A DNA stretch of 64,000 nucleotides, taken from positions 31,960,199-32,024,198 of the forward strand of contig CM033405.1 of NCBI GenBank assembly GCA_019426215.1, given 5' to 3'. The DNA comes from Buddleja alternifolia (lineage: Eukaryota; Streptophyta; Magnoliopsida; Lamiales; Scrophulariaceae). The position numbers and the translations under genes are program-made. Each line of letters opens with the position of its first letter. Position 1 is the first letter of the stretch. The notes under the pieces were generated by a model. The model ran no database searches, was not told where the DNA came from, and saw nothing but the letters and a program-made list of their open reading frames with translations. Positions 12,640 through 20,580 of this stretch are shown in pieces.

Positions 12640-12788
12640 TTTTTTTTTCTTTTAGAAAATTATATTCCTCAATTTTGTTAATTTTTTTTGCCCCTAAATT
12701 TTTTTGAAATTTGACGTTTCCCCCCCTTTTTTTGTATTTGCCCCCTCGTACTCTAAATCCTGGCTCCGTCCCTGCATTATCACATACT
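12640..12788. repeat. MITE end related to the repeat at 26532-26717
   Basis: The stretch TTTTTTGCCCCTAAATTTTT through CCTGGCTCCGTCC closely follows the right half of the element at 26532-26717. The left half was not found. Confidence 0.45.
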
Positions 12789-12789
12789 A

Positions 12790-12806
12790 AAAGAAAAAGG
12801 GTTTTC
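12790..12806. repeat. 17-bp target duplication of the nested LINE, left copy
   Basis: AAAGAAAAAGGGTTTTC here is identical to 19946-19962. It bounds a 5'-truncated LINE that was later opened by two LTR insertions. Confidence 0.85.
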
Positions 12807-12838
12807 TTTTTTTTTTTGACGAAAATGATAGGAATATA

Positions 12839-13027
12839 TTAATTAATCAAAAGATCGGCTGCAAAAGCTTGCGCAGCATCAAACGGAGGATCGAGAACAG
12901 ACTCACGACTTTCCAATGCATTCCGTGCCAAAGAGTGTGTAACACGGTTTACCGATCGTTTGACAAACATGAAAATACAAGAAATAAAAGAGAGAGAAGA
13001 AGATCTAATGTCATCAACCAAAGGCCC
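12839..13027 (-). pseudogene. LINE RNase H domain, C-terminal part
   Basis: The minus-strand frame 13021-12839 ends in a stop and carries R-S-V-N-R-V-T-H-S-L-A-R-N-A, the conserved end of plant LINE-type RNase H (RVT_3) domains. The N-terminal part of the same domain resumes at 19177, on the other side of the LARD insertion. The gene is therefore physically split by 6.1 kb and dead as a unit. Confidence 0.8.
13023..13027. repeat. 5-bp target duplication GCCCT, left copy
   Basis: GCCCT precedes the LARD, and the same five bases follow it at 19172-19176. Confidence 0.85.
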
Positions 13028-14706
13028 TTGATAGGAGTCGTTTTTACGTGTTTTTAAGCTCCTTTCCGTTTATGTTTTAGGTTCATTTATCGCTTGATTT
13101 TGTCACTTGTGCGTTTAATTCGTGCATTAAGTGATTTCAGGCCTTCAGTGGATACAATCGAAAAAAGGGTGGAAAAAGGACGTATAAAACAAGTTTAGGC
13201 CAAGATATTTCACACCTCTACGACCAAACAAGCAAAAAACAAGCTGGAGTTAGCCAAAATCATATTTTAGTACCATTTTCGCACACTTGGGCGCCAAATC
13301 AGAAACAACCTCCACATTGGAACGTCATTTTGATATATTTAGAGACAGAATTGGATGAAGTGGCCTTCTACAAAGTTGTAGATGTATGTCTTATCGTCAC
13401 ATGGGGACTTGAAGCATCAAATTCGGAGGTCTGTGGAGAATTTTATGAATAAAACACTATCTCTGCGCTGGAAAACAGGAAAGTGGCAGCTCCCATTCTT
13501 AGTAGGTGGAAAACAAGAGAATGGTAGTTCACATTCTTGGTAGATGGAAAGGAAGAGAATGGTAGCTCACATTCTTGGTAGGAGGAAAGTAAGAGAATGG
13601 TAGGTGGAAAACAAGAGAATGGTAGTTCACATTCTTGGTAGATGGAAAGCAAGAGAATGGTAGGTGGAAAGAAAAGAGAATGGAATGACATGTTCTTGGT
13701 AGGTGGATTTTTTGGCTATAAAAGGAGGATTGGAGGCTATCCTACAAACACACTTGAAAACACATTCCCCATTGGGGGAGCCTAAACACATCCTATCATC
13801 ATCTTCATCATCCTTAGATTAGTTATGAAGATTATCAAGAACCTTTGAAGGTGAAGAAATTAAGAAGCATGGAAGAGATGAAGATCGAAGTTCAACCATA
13901 AAAAATACGAGGGAGTTTCTTAGATTTAGATTTATTTTTGTCTATGAATATGAATCTTAATTTAAGTTCCTATCTTTTATTTTTTATGATGAAATAGATT
14001 CTTCGAACTAAGGCCATGTTGAGGCTAAATTATGATAATTGAGTTATAAATTGTGTTTTTCATATTAATTCTATTGTTGCTTTGTGTCTTGATCTTGTTT
14101 GAATGCATCATATGCTTAGCTACCATATGCATGATTTATTGCTTAAATTATTCGTTCGAGAGAAGGTAATTTAAGGTGCAAAGAGAATCATCACATAATC
14201 CGTAAAAAATAGGGAATTGCCCCTAGAGATAGGTAGAGATTCCCGGGTGCAGTTAGCCGGATTAATCCGGGGAAATTCTAGAACTTGAATGCGTGATTGT
14301 TGGTTAGATTCTCGGATAGACATATCTAGAGAACTATCAATTAATCATAGGATTATTACAGCCGAGACATCGGGGTAGTAATTATTTAAGGTTTTTTCCA
14401 CCAAAGCAACATTAGTCTAATAATATGAGAACATGTTTATAATGAAAATTGATTAATTTATGCCAACACATGTGTCTTAGTTGCTCTCTTCCATAGCTAT
14501 CTTGATTTCGACATCTTGTTTCTTATATCTTACTTCCATAATATTTTAGTTAATTCTTGTTTTAGTTTAAGTTCTTCAATTGCTTTAAAATCATAAACTA
14601 AAATACAAGTCCTTGAGGTTCGACAACCCGGACTTTATTGTCCACTTTATTACTACACACGACCAGTCCACTTGCTGTTTAATACACGTAAGGATTTTTC
14701 GTGTCA
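13028..14706 (+). repeat. LARD 5' LTR, 1679 bp
   Basis: It is nearly identical to 17504-19171. Compared with the 3' LTR it has about 10 extra bases after GTCGTTTTTAC. An internal run of imperfect direct repeats (AAGAGAATGGTAG, TCACATTCTTGGTAG, GGTGGAAA) lies at about 13480-13700, followed by a TATAAAAGG box at 13717-13725, the likely promoter. Confidence 0.88.
13717..13725 (+). promoter_or_regulatory. TATA box of the LARD 5' LTR
   Basis: TATAAAAGG stands just downstream of the internal repeats and inside the LTR, where an RNA polymerase II promoter is expected. The same box occurs in the 3' LTR at about 18183. Transcription itself is inferred. Confidence 0.5.
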
Positions 14707-14712
14707 AGTTTT

Positions 14713-14730
14713 TGGCGCCGTTTTCGGGGA
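14713..14730 (+). other. Primer-binding site, tRNA-Asp type
   Basis: TGGCGCCGTTTTCGGGGA lies 6 bases after the 5' LTR. Plant tRNA-Asp ends ...CCCCGGCAACGGCGCCA, so all but the central two positions would pair. The tRNA sequence is recalled from general knowledge. Confidence 0.7.
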
Positions 14731-14841
14731 CTTGTTTAATTTTAGTTTTTGATTTTATTTCAAGTTTTAAGTAGTTATTTTATTTTTATTAAATTTTTTT
14801 TTTATTATTATTTGTTTTTTTTCTTACACTCTTAGCTCGCA

Positions 14842-15495
14842 ATGGCTAGAAATTTTTCAGATATGACCCTTCCGGAGAATCAATTATGGCTGCAAAGCGT
14901 CATTCAATTCGCAAAGGATAGCAATTTTCCTGATATGACACTACCGGAGAATCAATTATGGCTGCAAAGCGTCATTGAAGCGTGTTATGCACAAGGGTTC
15001 TTTCCACAACATTACCATGAAAGAATTCCTACTCCGGAGGAACAACTTGATAACACCATTGGAGAGCTCCACTTTATGATGAAGGACGCACGGCGGGAAA
15101 TGAAGGAGATGAATCATCAATTCAAGCAACTAACGAGCGACATATCTGAGAAAGTACCATGGGCATTGCTTGGTACCACTGAGATAGATCAAAAGGAGGA
15201 ATTCAACACCGTGACGTTGAATGAAATGAAGTTGGAAAATTCGAAAGCAGATTCCTCCAACGATGAGCATTCGACTCCTATCCTTTCTGAGGGTGTTGAC
15301 ATTTCTTTACTTTCTTCCCTAGCCACAGGTAAATCGGTATTTGATGCCGACGATGGTAAGTTGTTATTGAATGTAGGAGATGACATGGTTAATTTCGATA
15401 ACTATGAGGTTTTTGAGCATCTAATTGATTTTGATTTGTCTTTACACATTGATGTTTTTGATCCTTTTAGTGTTGAGCACTTTCATGAAAAATGA
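14842..15495 (+). CDS. LARD internal ORF, 217 codons, unknown function
   Basis: The frame opens with ATG 130 bases after the primer-binding site, where gag would start in an autonomous element. No family is recognised: there is no zinc knuckle, protease or polymerase motif. Residues about 7-21 and 31-45 are an in-frame 24-codon duplication (D-M-T-L-P-E-N-Q-L-W-L-Q-S-V-I twice). A charged stretch at about 70-100 (E-E-Q-L-D, then R-R-E-M-K-E-M-N-H) could form a coiled coil. The C-terminal third is acidic, rich in D and F. It ends at a TGA (15493-15495), after which the same frame stays open to 15801, so either a nonsense mutation or a readthrough site divides a 319-codon ORF. Related unlabelled ORFs in other LARD-like elements seem possible but were not checked. 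Confidence 0.6.
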   Translation: MARNFSDMTLPENQLWLQSVIQFAKDSNFPDMTLPENQLWLQSVIEACYAQGFFPQHYHERIPTPEEQLDNTIGELHFMMKDARREMKEMNHQFKQLTSDISEKVPWALLGTTEIDQKEEFNTVTLNEMKLENSKADSSNDEHSTPILSEGVDISLLSSLATGKSVFDADDGKLLLNVGDDMVNFDNYEVFEHLIDFDLSLHIDVFDPFSVEHFHEK

Positions 15496-15801
15496 GCCAA
15501 TAATCTTCAACATCCATACATGATGGAGCTAAAATATGTCAAGGTGATTGGTGAAGAAAAACGAGACATTATCTCTAGCTTGGAGAAAAATCTGCACCAC
15601 CATCCGGAGCATGAGGAAGAAAAGGTAATAGAGGTATTGAGGGACCATAAAAAAACTCGTGAGTGGATGATTGCTTGGTCTAACCCTAGGATATGTAGCA
15701 CAAATAATTGGTCAATCTTCACTACAAAGTGCCAAAGGATGAAGCGATACCCAATAGTGGATTGGAGAACAAACAAGACATTCATACATAAATCGCCTTG
15801 A
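15496..15801 (+). CDS. Continuation of the LARD ORF after an in-frame TGA
   Basis: This is in the same reading frame as 14842-15495, separated only by the TGA. An internal ATG-ATG pair is at 15520. The sequence is basic and charged (for example E-K-N-L-H-H-H-P-E-H-E-E-E-K, and K-C-Q-R-M-K-R-Y-P-I-V-D-W). It could be read through, restarted at 15520, or not translated. No domain was recognised. Confidence 0.45.
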   Translation, partial: ANNLQHPYMMELKYVKVIGEEKRDIISSLEKNLHHHPEHEEEKVIEVLRDHKKTREWMIAWSNPRICSTNNWSIFTTKCQRMKRYPIVDWRTNKTFIHKSP

Positions 15802-15846
15802 TTCAATCTCTTACATAAAGTCAAGCTAGTGACTTTAAAAGAGCGC

Positions 15847-15867
15847 TTCTTGGGAGGCAGCCCAAGC
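15847..15867 (+). other. Hairpin CTTGGG-AGGCAG-CCCAAG after the LARD ORF
   Basis: At 15849-15866 a 6-bp perfect stem with a 6-base loop follows the ORF, preceded by AGCGCTT. I recall very similar wording (TTGGGAGGCA-CCCAA) after the coding region of several plant Ty3-type elements. Its function is unknown. Confidence 0.5.
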
Positions 15868-17489
15868 TTTGTGAGTTTTCTTTTGTTTTTTTATTTTCTT
15901 TTTGTTTGTTTTTGCTTTTTGTTTTATTTTGTCTAAGCATGCACTTTTGGCATGTGTTTTAATATGCTTGATGGTTTGTTTGATAAGTATGTTGAACATG
16001 TTAGTAGCAATTTCCCGTTGTTTTGAGAGGCCTGTTTTTATGAGATGAGTTTGAACATATTTGTGATGAAGGATGATTTTTCAACAATCTTTGATTGTAA
16101 GTACTCTTATACCTTTTACATGCGTTTATGTGAGACAACATTGGGGACAATGTTTTTGAGTTTAAGTTTGGGGGTATATGTTGGTAGTACTTTGTGGTTT
16201 TAATACATTCATATGATTGATCACCATGTGTTTGCTATTTTTATCATGTCATGTGTTCCTCGTTTAGCTCAAGTTTGGGGGAATTTGTATGCTATCATGT
16301 TTATATGTGTTTATGTTAAGAAAATCAAGCATGATTTTTTTTTTAGTCCTTCCAATTGATGCATTTAAATTGATTAACTTGTAAAAATTGCATGATTTTT
16401 TGAAATAATTTGAATTTAAATGAACATATATATCTTTGAAATTGCTCATGGAGATCCTATACTAGGATTGATTTCTTAGATGATTCACAATGCACATAAA
16501 TCGAAGGTAGAGGAGTTGAGAGGATAACCATCTTGAGACACTTAAGGAATTTTTCCCGGAAATATTAACTTAGATTTCTCATACGGTTATAAGTTGAATA
16601 GTTAATTTTGTATGCTAAAAAATGAATTAAAAAGGTTGAATTTTGGTATGACCAAAATTGGTCAGGCTAATACGTACTGGAGGTGAAAAGTTTCATGTCT
16701 ACATACTGTACTATTGTGCTAATTTGAGCTTTGCACAAGCCAAAAATGAGTGAATTGTTTAAAAGATCTAGTTTTATTTCGTGGCCTTTGACACTCGAGT
16801 GATTAAATCCTTAGGAGTGTCTTTACACTTAATGCCCCAAAACTATCTAGTTTGGGAGTCATTGATCTAAAGCTTGTTACATGGGTGCCATAGAAAGCCT
16901 AATGGAATAAAACATTGCACATGATCTAGCCTTAATGAAGTTAATTAATTGGAAAGTTTCATTTGAATTGAAAGTTTGAATGTTTGAGATAATGAAATTT
17001 AAATGGCTATGAAATTTTCTATGATTCTTATGCTTTGTGTTTGATCATAAAGTTGATAGATATGGGATTAATGTCCAAAATTTGGTAAGGATGCTTCTCG
17101 ACTATAATGCCTTAGATTTATTTTCACTACACCCTATAGAGTCTTTTCCAATATTGGTGTCACATGAGCAAAAGTAGTTGATATGTATATATATTTGTGA
17201 GCTGTAAAAGGATGATTTTGTGCCATTTATTCTTGTTAATTATGTTGAGATGTATTCATTTGGTTGAGATTGAAAGTTTGTTAGATTTGTGGGTATATCG
17301 TCTGCAAACCCTCACGAGACTATAACTCGTCCTTTGAGGTAACTCAAAGGTTTAAAGGCTTGTTGCACATGCTAAGTGCAATTGTTTACTCCACGAAAGT
17401 GAGTGAGTTAGTTGTTTTTGTTTTCTCCTTTTGGTTGATGATATTTTTCGTACCCTAGACCTTTTATTGCTCGAGGTCGAGCAATTGAT
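15868..17489 (+). other. LARD non-coding interior
   Basis: About 1.6 kb without coding potential. The purine-tract phrase AAGTTTGGGGG occurs at about 16164 and 16270 as well as just before the 3' LTR. Confidence 0.55.
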
Positions 17490-17503
17490 AAGTTTGGGGG
17501 AGT
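17490..17503 (+). other. Polypurine tract of the LARD
   Basis: AAGTTTGGGGGAGT directly precedes the TG of the 3' LTR, the expected position of the plus-strand primer. Confidence 0.75.
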
Positions 17504-19171
17504 TGATAGGAGTCGTTTTTACAGCTCCTTTCCGTTTATGTTTTAGGTTCATTTATCGCTTGATTTTGTCACTTGTGCGTTTAATTCGTGCATTAAGTGA
17601 TTTCAGGCCTTCAGTGGATACAATCGAATAAAGGGTGGAAAAAAGACGTATAAAACAAGTTTAGGCCAAGATGTTTCACACCTCTACGACCAAACAAGCA
17701 AAAAACAAGCTGGAGTTAGCCAAAATCATATTTTAGTACCATTTCCGCACACCTGGGCGCCAAACCAGAAACAACCTCCACATTGGAACGTCATTTTGAT
17801 ATATTTAGAGACAGAATTGGATGAAGTGTCCTTCTACAAAGTTGTAGATGTATGTCTTATCGTCACATGGGGACTTGAAGCATCAAATTCGGAGGTCTGT
17901 GGAGAATTTTATGAATAAACCACTATCTCTGCGCTGGAAAACACGAAAGTGGCAGCTCCCATTCTTAGTAGGTGGAAAACAAGAGAATGGTAGTTCACAT
18001 TCTTGGTAGATGGAAGTAAGAGAATGGTAGCTCACATTCTTGGTAGGAGGAAAGTAAGAGAATGGTAGGTGGAAAACAAGAGAATGGTAGTTCACATTCT
18101 TGGTAGATGGAAAGCAAGAGAATGGTAAGTGGAAAGAAAAGAGAATGGAATGACATGTTCTTGGTAGGTGGATTTTTTGGCTATAAAAGGAGGATTGGAG
18201 GCTATCCTACAAACACACTTGAAAACACATTCCCCATTGGGGGAGCCTAAACACATCCTATCATCATCTTCATCATCCTTAGATTAGTTATGAAGATTAT
18301 CAAGAACCTTTGAAGGTGAAGAAATCAAGAAGCATGGAAGAGATGAAGATCGAAGTTCAACCATAAAAAATACGAGGGAGTTTCTTAGATTTAGATTTGT
18401 TTTTGTCTATGAATATGAATCTTAATTTAAGTTCCTATCTTTTATCTTTTATGATGAAATAGATTCTTCGAACTAAGGCCATGTTGAGGCTAAATTATGA
18501 TAATTGAGTTATAAATTGTGTTTTTCATATTAATTCTATTGTTGCTTTGTGTCTTGATCTTGTTTGAATGCATCATATGCTTAGCTACCATATGCATGAT
18601 TTATTGCTTAAATTATTCGTTCGAGAGAAGGTAATTTAAGGTGCAAAGAGGATCATCACATAATCCGTAAAAAATAGGAAATTGCCCCTAGAGATAGGTA
18701 GAGATTCCCGGGTGCAGTTAGCCGGATTAATCCGGGGAAATTCTAGAACTTGAATGCATGATTGTTGGTTAGATTCTCGGATAGACATATCTAGAGAACC
18801 ATCAATTAATCATAGGATTATTACAGCCGAGACATCGGGGTAGTAATTATTTAAGGTTTTTTCCACCAAAGCAACATTAGTCTAATAATATGAGAACATG
18901 TTTATAATGAAAATTGATTAATTTATGCCAACACATGTGTCTTAGTTGCTCTCTTCCATAGCTATCTTGATTTCGACATCTTGTTTCTTATATCTTACTT
19001 CCATAATATTTTAGTTAATTCTTGTTTTAGTTTAAGTTCTTCAATTGCTTTAAAATCATAAACTAAAATACAAGTCCTTGAGGTTCGACAACCCGGACTT
19101 TATTGTCCATTTTATTACTACACACGACCAGTCCACTTGCTGTTTAATACACGTAAGGATTTTTCGTGTCA
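17504..19171 (+). repeat. LARD 3' LTR, 1668 bp
   Basis: It pairs with 13028-14706. A count by eye shows scattered single-base differences, roughly one to two percent, which supports a relatively recent insertion. It is followed by the second GCCCT. Confidence 0.88.
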
Positions 19172-19176
19172 GCCCT

Positions 19177-19445
19177 ACGGCCGAAAAGTTTTGAGAATCT
19201 GAAGTCAGATATCGGATAAGATTCTCACAGTCCCCTTCGACTTCAATATGTTGCCAATCTGCTCGCCTACCCATATCCACGGCTACACGGGCTGCAAGAG
19301 CTTCAACATACTGTGGAGAAGTGACAAAAAGAAGCCTCAAGGAACTCCATTGAATACACTCGCCAGTATGATCCCGAGCAATAAAACCCACTCCCGAAGC
19401 CCTTGCCTGATCAAATATTGCACCATCAAAGTTAATACGGATAAC
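19177..19445 (-). pseudogene. LINE RNase H domain, N-terminal part
   Basis: The minus-strand reading from about 19441 gives I-N-F-D-G-A-I-F, then S-G-V-G-F-I-A-R-D, V-E-A-L-A-A-R and V-E-G-D-C-E-N-L. This is the usual order of plant LINE RNase H (RVT_3) motifs with three catalytic acids present. The frame runs out into LARD sequence at 19171. The remainder of the domain is at 12839-13027. Confidence 0.8.
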
Positions 19446-19449
19446 CCCC

Positions 19450-19935
19450 TGTTAGGAATCAATGCGCATAAAACGAATAAAAATAAATAAAAAAGCAAGA
19501 AAAATAGAGACACAAGATTTACGTGGTTCGGCCAAGAATGCCTACGTCCACAGTCTACACTAGAGTTTTTATTGATTGTATGATGATAGATTACATATTA
19601 CAAGAGAAGAGTATGTATATATACTCTTGTAGTGTCTTGGAAGACTTGTAATCAGATAAGGAAACAAAATCCAGCCTTAAACAACTCCAAAAAATGCGTC
19701 TTTTTACGAGTCTTGGTCAACACGCCAGTCAACGCTGCCGTAGCGCCGCGGCGTTCGACCCTGAACGCCGTGGTGATGACTACTGCCTTTAAACGCCGCG
19801 GCGTTGGAACCTGAACGCTGCGGCAATGACTACTGCCTTTGAACGCCGCGGCGTTGGAACCTGAACGCCGCGGCGATGCCTGTTGTTCCTTCATTATACT
19901 TCAAATCGCTTCCAATCAGTCTACATATCCCATCA
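19450..19935 (-). mobile_element. Solo LTR (486 bp) with a GC-rich 50-bp minisatellite
   Basis: The plus strand reads TGTTAGGAATC...CCCATCA with C-rich flanks (CCCCC on the left, CCCCA on the right, 4 of 5 matching). It carries TTTACGTGGTTCGGCC and CCTACGTCCAC, the wording found in the LTR of the Copia element at 41176, so it is probably a Copia LTR in minus orientation. It interrupts the LINE relic. Removing it restores a run of LINE sequence up to the 17-bp target duplication. Confidence 0.7.
19744..19880. repeat. 50-bp minisatellite with CGCCGCGGCG palindromes, about 2.7 copies
   Basis: The palindrome CGCCGCGGCG starts at 19744, 19794 and 19844, so the period is 50 bp. Each unit also holds a second, variable GAACGCCGCGGCG-like half. 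It is strikingly GC-rich against its AT-rich surroundings. Confidence 0.85.
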
Positions 19936-19945
19936 CCCCATCTTT

Positions 19946-19962
19946 AAAGAAAAAGGGTTTTC
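19946..19962. repeat. 17-bp target duplication of the nested LINE, right copy
   Basis: Identical to 12790-12806 over AAAGAAAAAGGGTTTTC. Confidence 0.85.
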
Positions 19963-20370
19963 ATAATCATGAAGTTCATCATAGAGTTTTGGTTAGTATA
20001 TAAAATCATTCGAATAATGCTAAAATAATAATTAACTGTGTCGAATCATGTGATGTGTTCTTGCATTGTTGGATAGCTTAATTAATATCAAGTGAATATT
20101 TCACATAGAAAATATTGCTTCTCAAATATGAAGGGCATTTTAGTATATAACTTAGGAAAAGTCAAAGTGAAATGCCTTTATCTCATTTTTCTAAATTTTA
20201 AACGAAATTTTTGTAATTTTTCACCATGTGTTTCTAAACTCTAATGATTTATGTCCGAGTTGTTTTCCGGTACTTATCGTTTCCAAAACTTTTTCGTTAT
20301 TGTACAACAATCTATTTTCCTTTTCAAATTCATAGTATAGTTATTATAACGTATCATATATACAACTAAA

Positions 20371-20570
20371 TCCAAGACATATTGGTCTAGTAGTATCCAC
20401 CTGTCACTTTATGTGAGAGGTCCTAGGTTCGAATCCAGACTGCCACAAGTTGTGGTTCTTCCCTCCTTTATGGGGTTAGAAAGAGTCTTTATGGCTCAAG
20501 ATTATAATTATCAACCTGAGTTTATCGGGCTAAATATGTAGGGTATCTCTCTCCCTCTTGAATTAAAAAA
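20371..20570 (+). mobile_element. tRNA-derived SINE, 200 bp, with target duplication
   Basis: It begins TCCAAGACATATTGGTCTAG. A tRNA-type box B, GGTTCGAATCC, lies about 60 bases in, followed by a non-tRNA body (CCACAAGTTGTGG) and an A-rich end after CTTGAATT. ATATATACAA flanks both sides (20356-20365 and 20571-20580), extendable to 15 bp with one mismatch. Related copies are at 5321-5512, 52455-52660 and 56925-57010. Confidence 0.8.
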
Positions 20571-20580
20571 ATATATACAA

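Larger units (their letters stand above)
13028..19171 (+). mobile_element. Non-autonomous LTR retrotransposon (LARD-type), 6144 bp
   Basis: Two long LTRs (13028-14706 and 17504-19171) both start TGATAGGAGTCG and end TTTTCGTGTCA. They are flanked by GCCCT on each side. A primer-binding site (TGGCGCCGTTTTCGGGGA at 14713) fits the 3' end of plant tRNA-Asp apart from the central TT, and a purine tract precedes the 3' LTR. The 2.8-kb interior has no protease, reverse transcriptase, RNase H or integrase, so it must be mobilised in trans, presumably by a Ty3-type partner. It instead carries one ORF of unknown function. LTRs differ by scattered substitutions and one indel near their starts, so the insertion is recent but not brand new. 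Confidence 0.88.
12807..19945 (-). mobile_element. 5'-truncated LINE (minus strand) split by a LARD and a solo LTR
   Basis: On the minus strand the element runs from 19945 to 12807 and ends in a poly(A) tail (the T run at 12807-12817), directly next to the 17-bp target duplication. Removing the two younger insertions (13028-19171 with one GCCCT, and 19450-19935) leaves about 0.5 kb encoding an RNase H domain of the plant LINE type. The first catalytic block (N-F-D-G-A) is near 19412-19426 and the Y-V-E-A-L-A block near 19305. V-E-G-D-C-E-N-L is near 19225, and the C-terminal N-R-V-T-H-S-L-A-R-N-A is near 12923-12955. Target duplication, poly(A) and truncation together are the standard signature of target-primed reverse transcription. 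Confidence 0.85.

Noticed and set aside
13443..13691. Repetitive 82-codon minus-strand frame in the LARD LTR, with a counterpart at 17883-18095
   Set aside because: Produced by direct repeats in the LTR, not a gene.
13480..13700. CRISPR-like regularly spaced repeats
   Set aside because: Repeats vary in spacing and sequence, lie inside an LTR and occur in a plant genome. They are LTR minisatellite units.
15507..15824. 105-codon minus-strand frame opposite the LARD ORF
   Set aside because: Antisense shadow of the plus-strand ORF, which occupies the normal gag position.
20371..20570. tRNA gene
   Set aside because: Box B is clear, but the rest does not form a tRNA cloverleaf. Flanking duplication and A-rich tail show a SINE.
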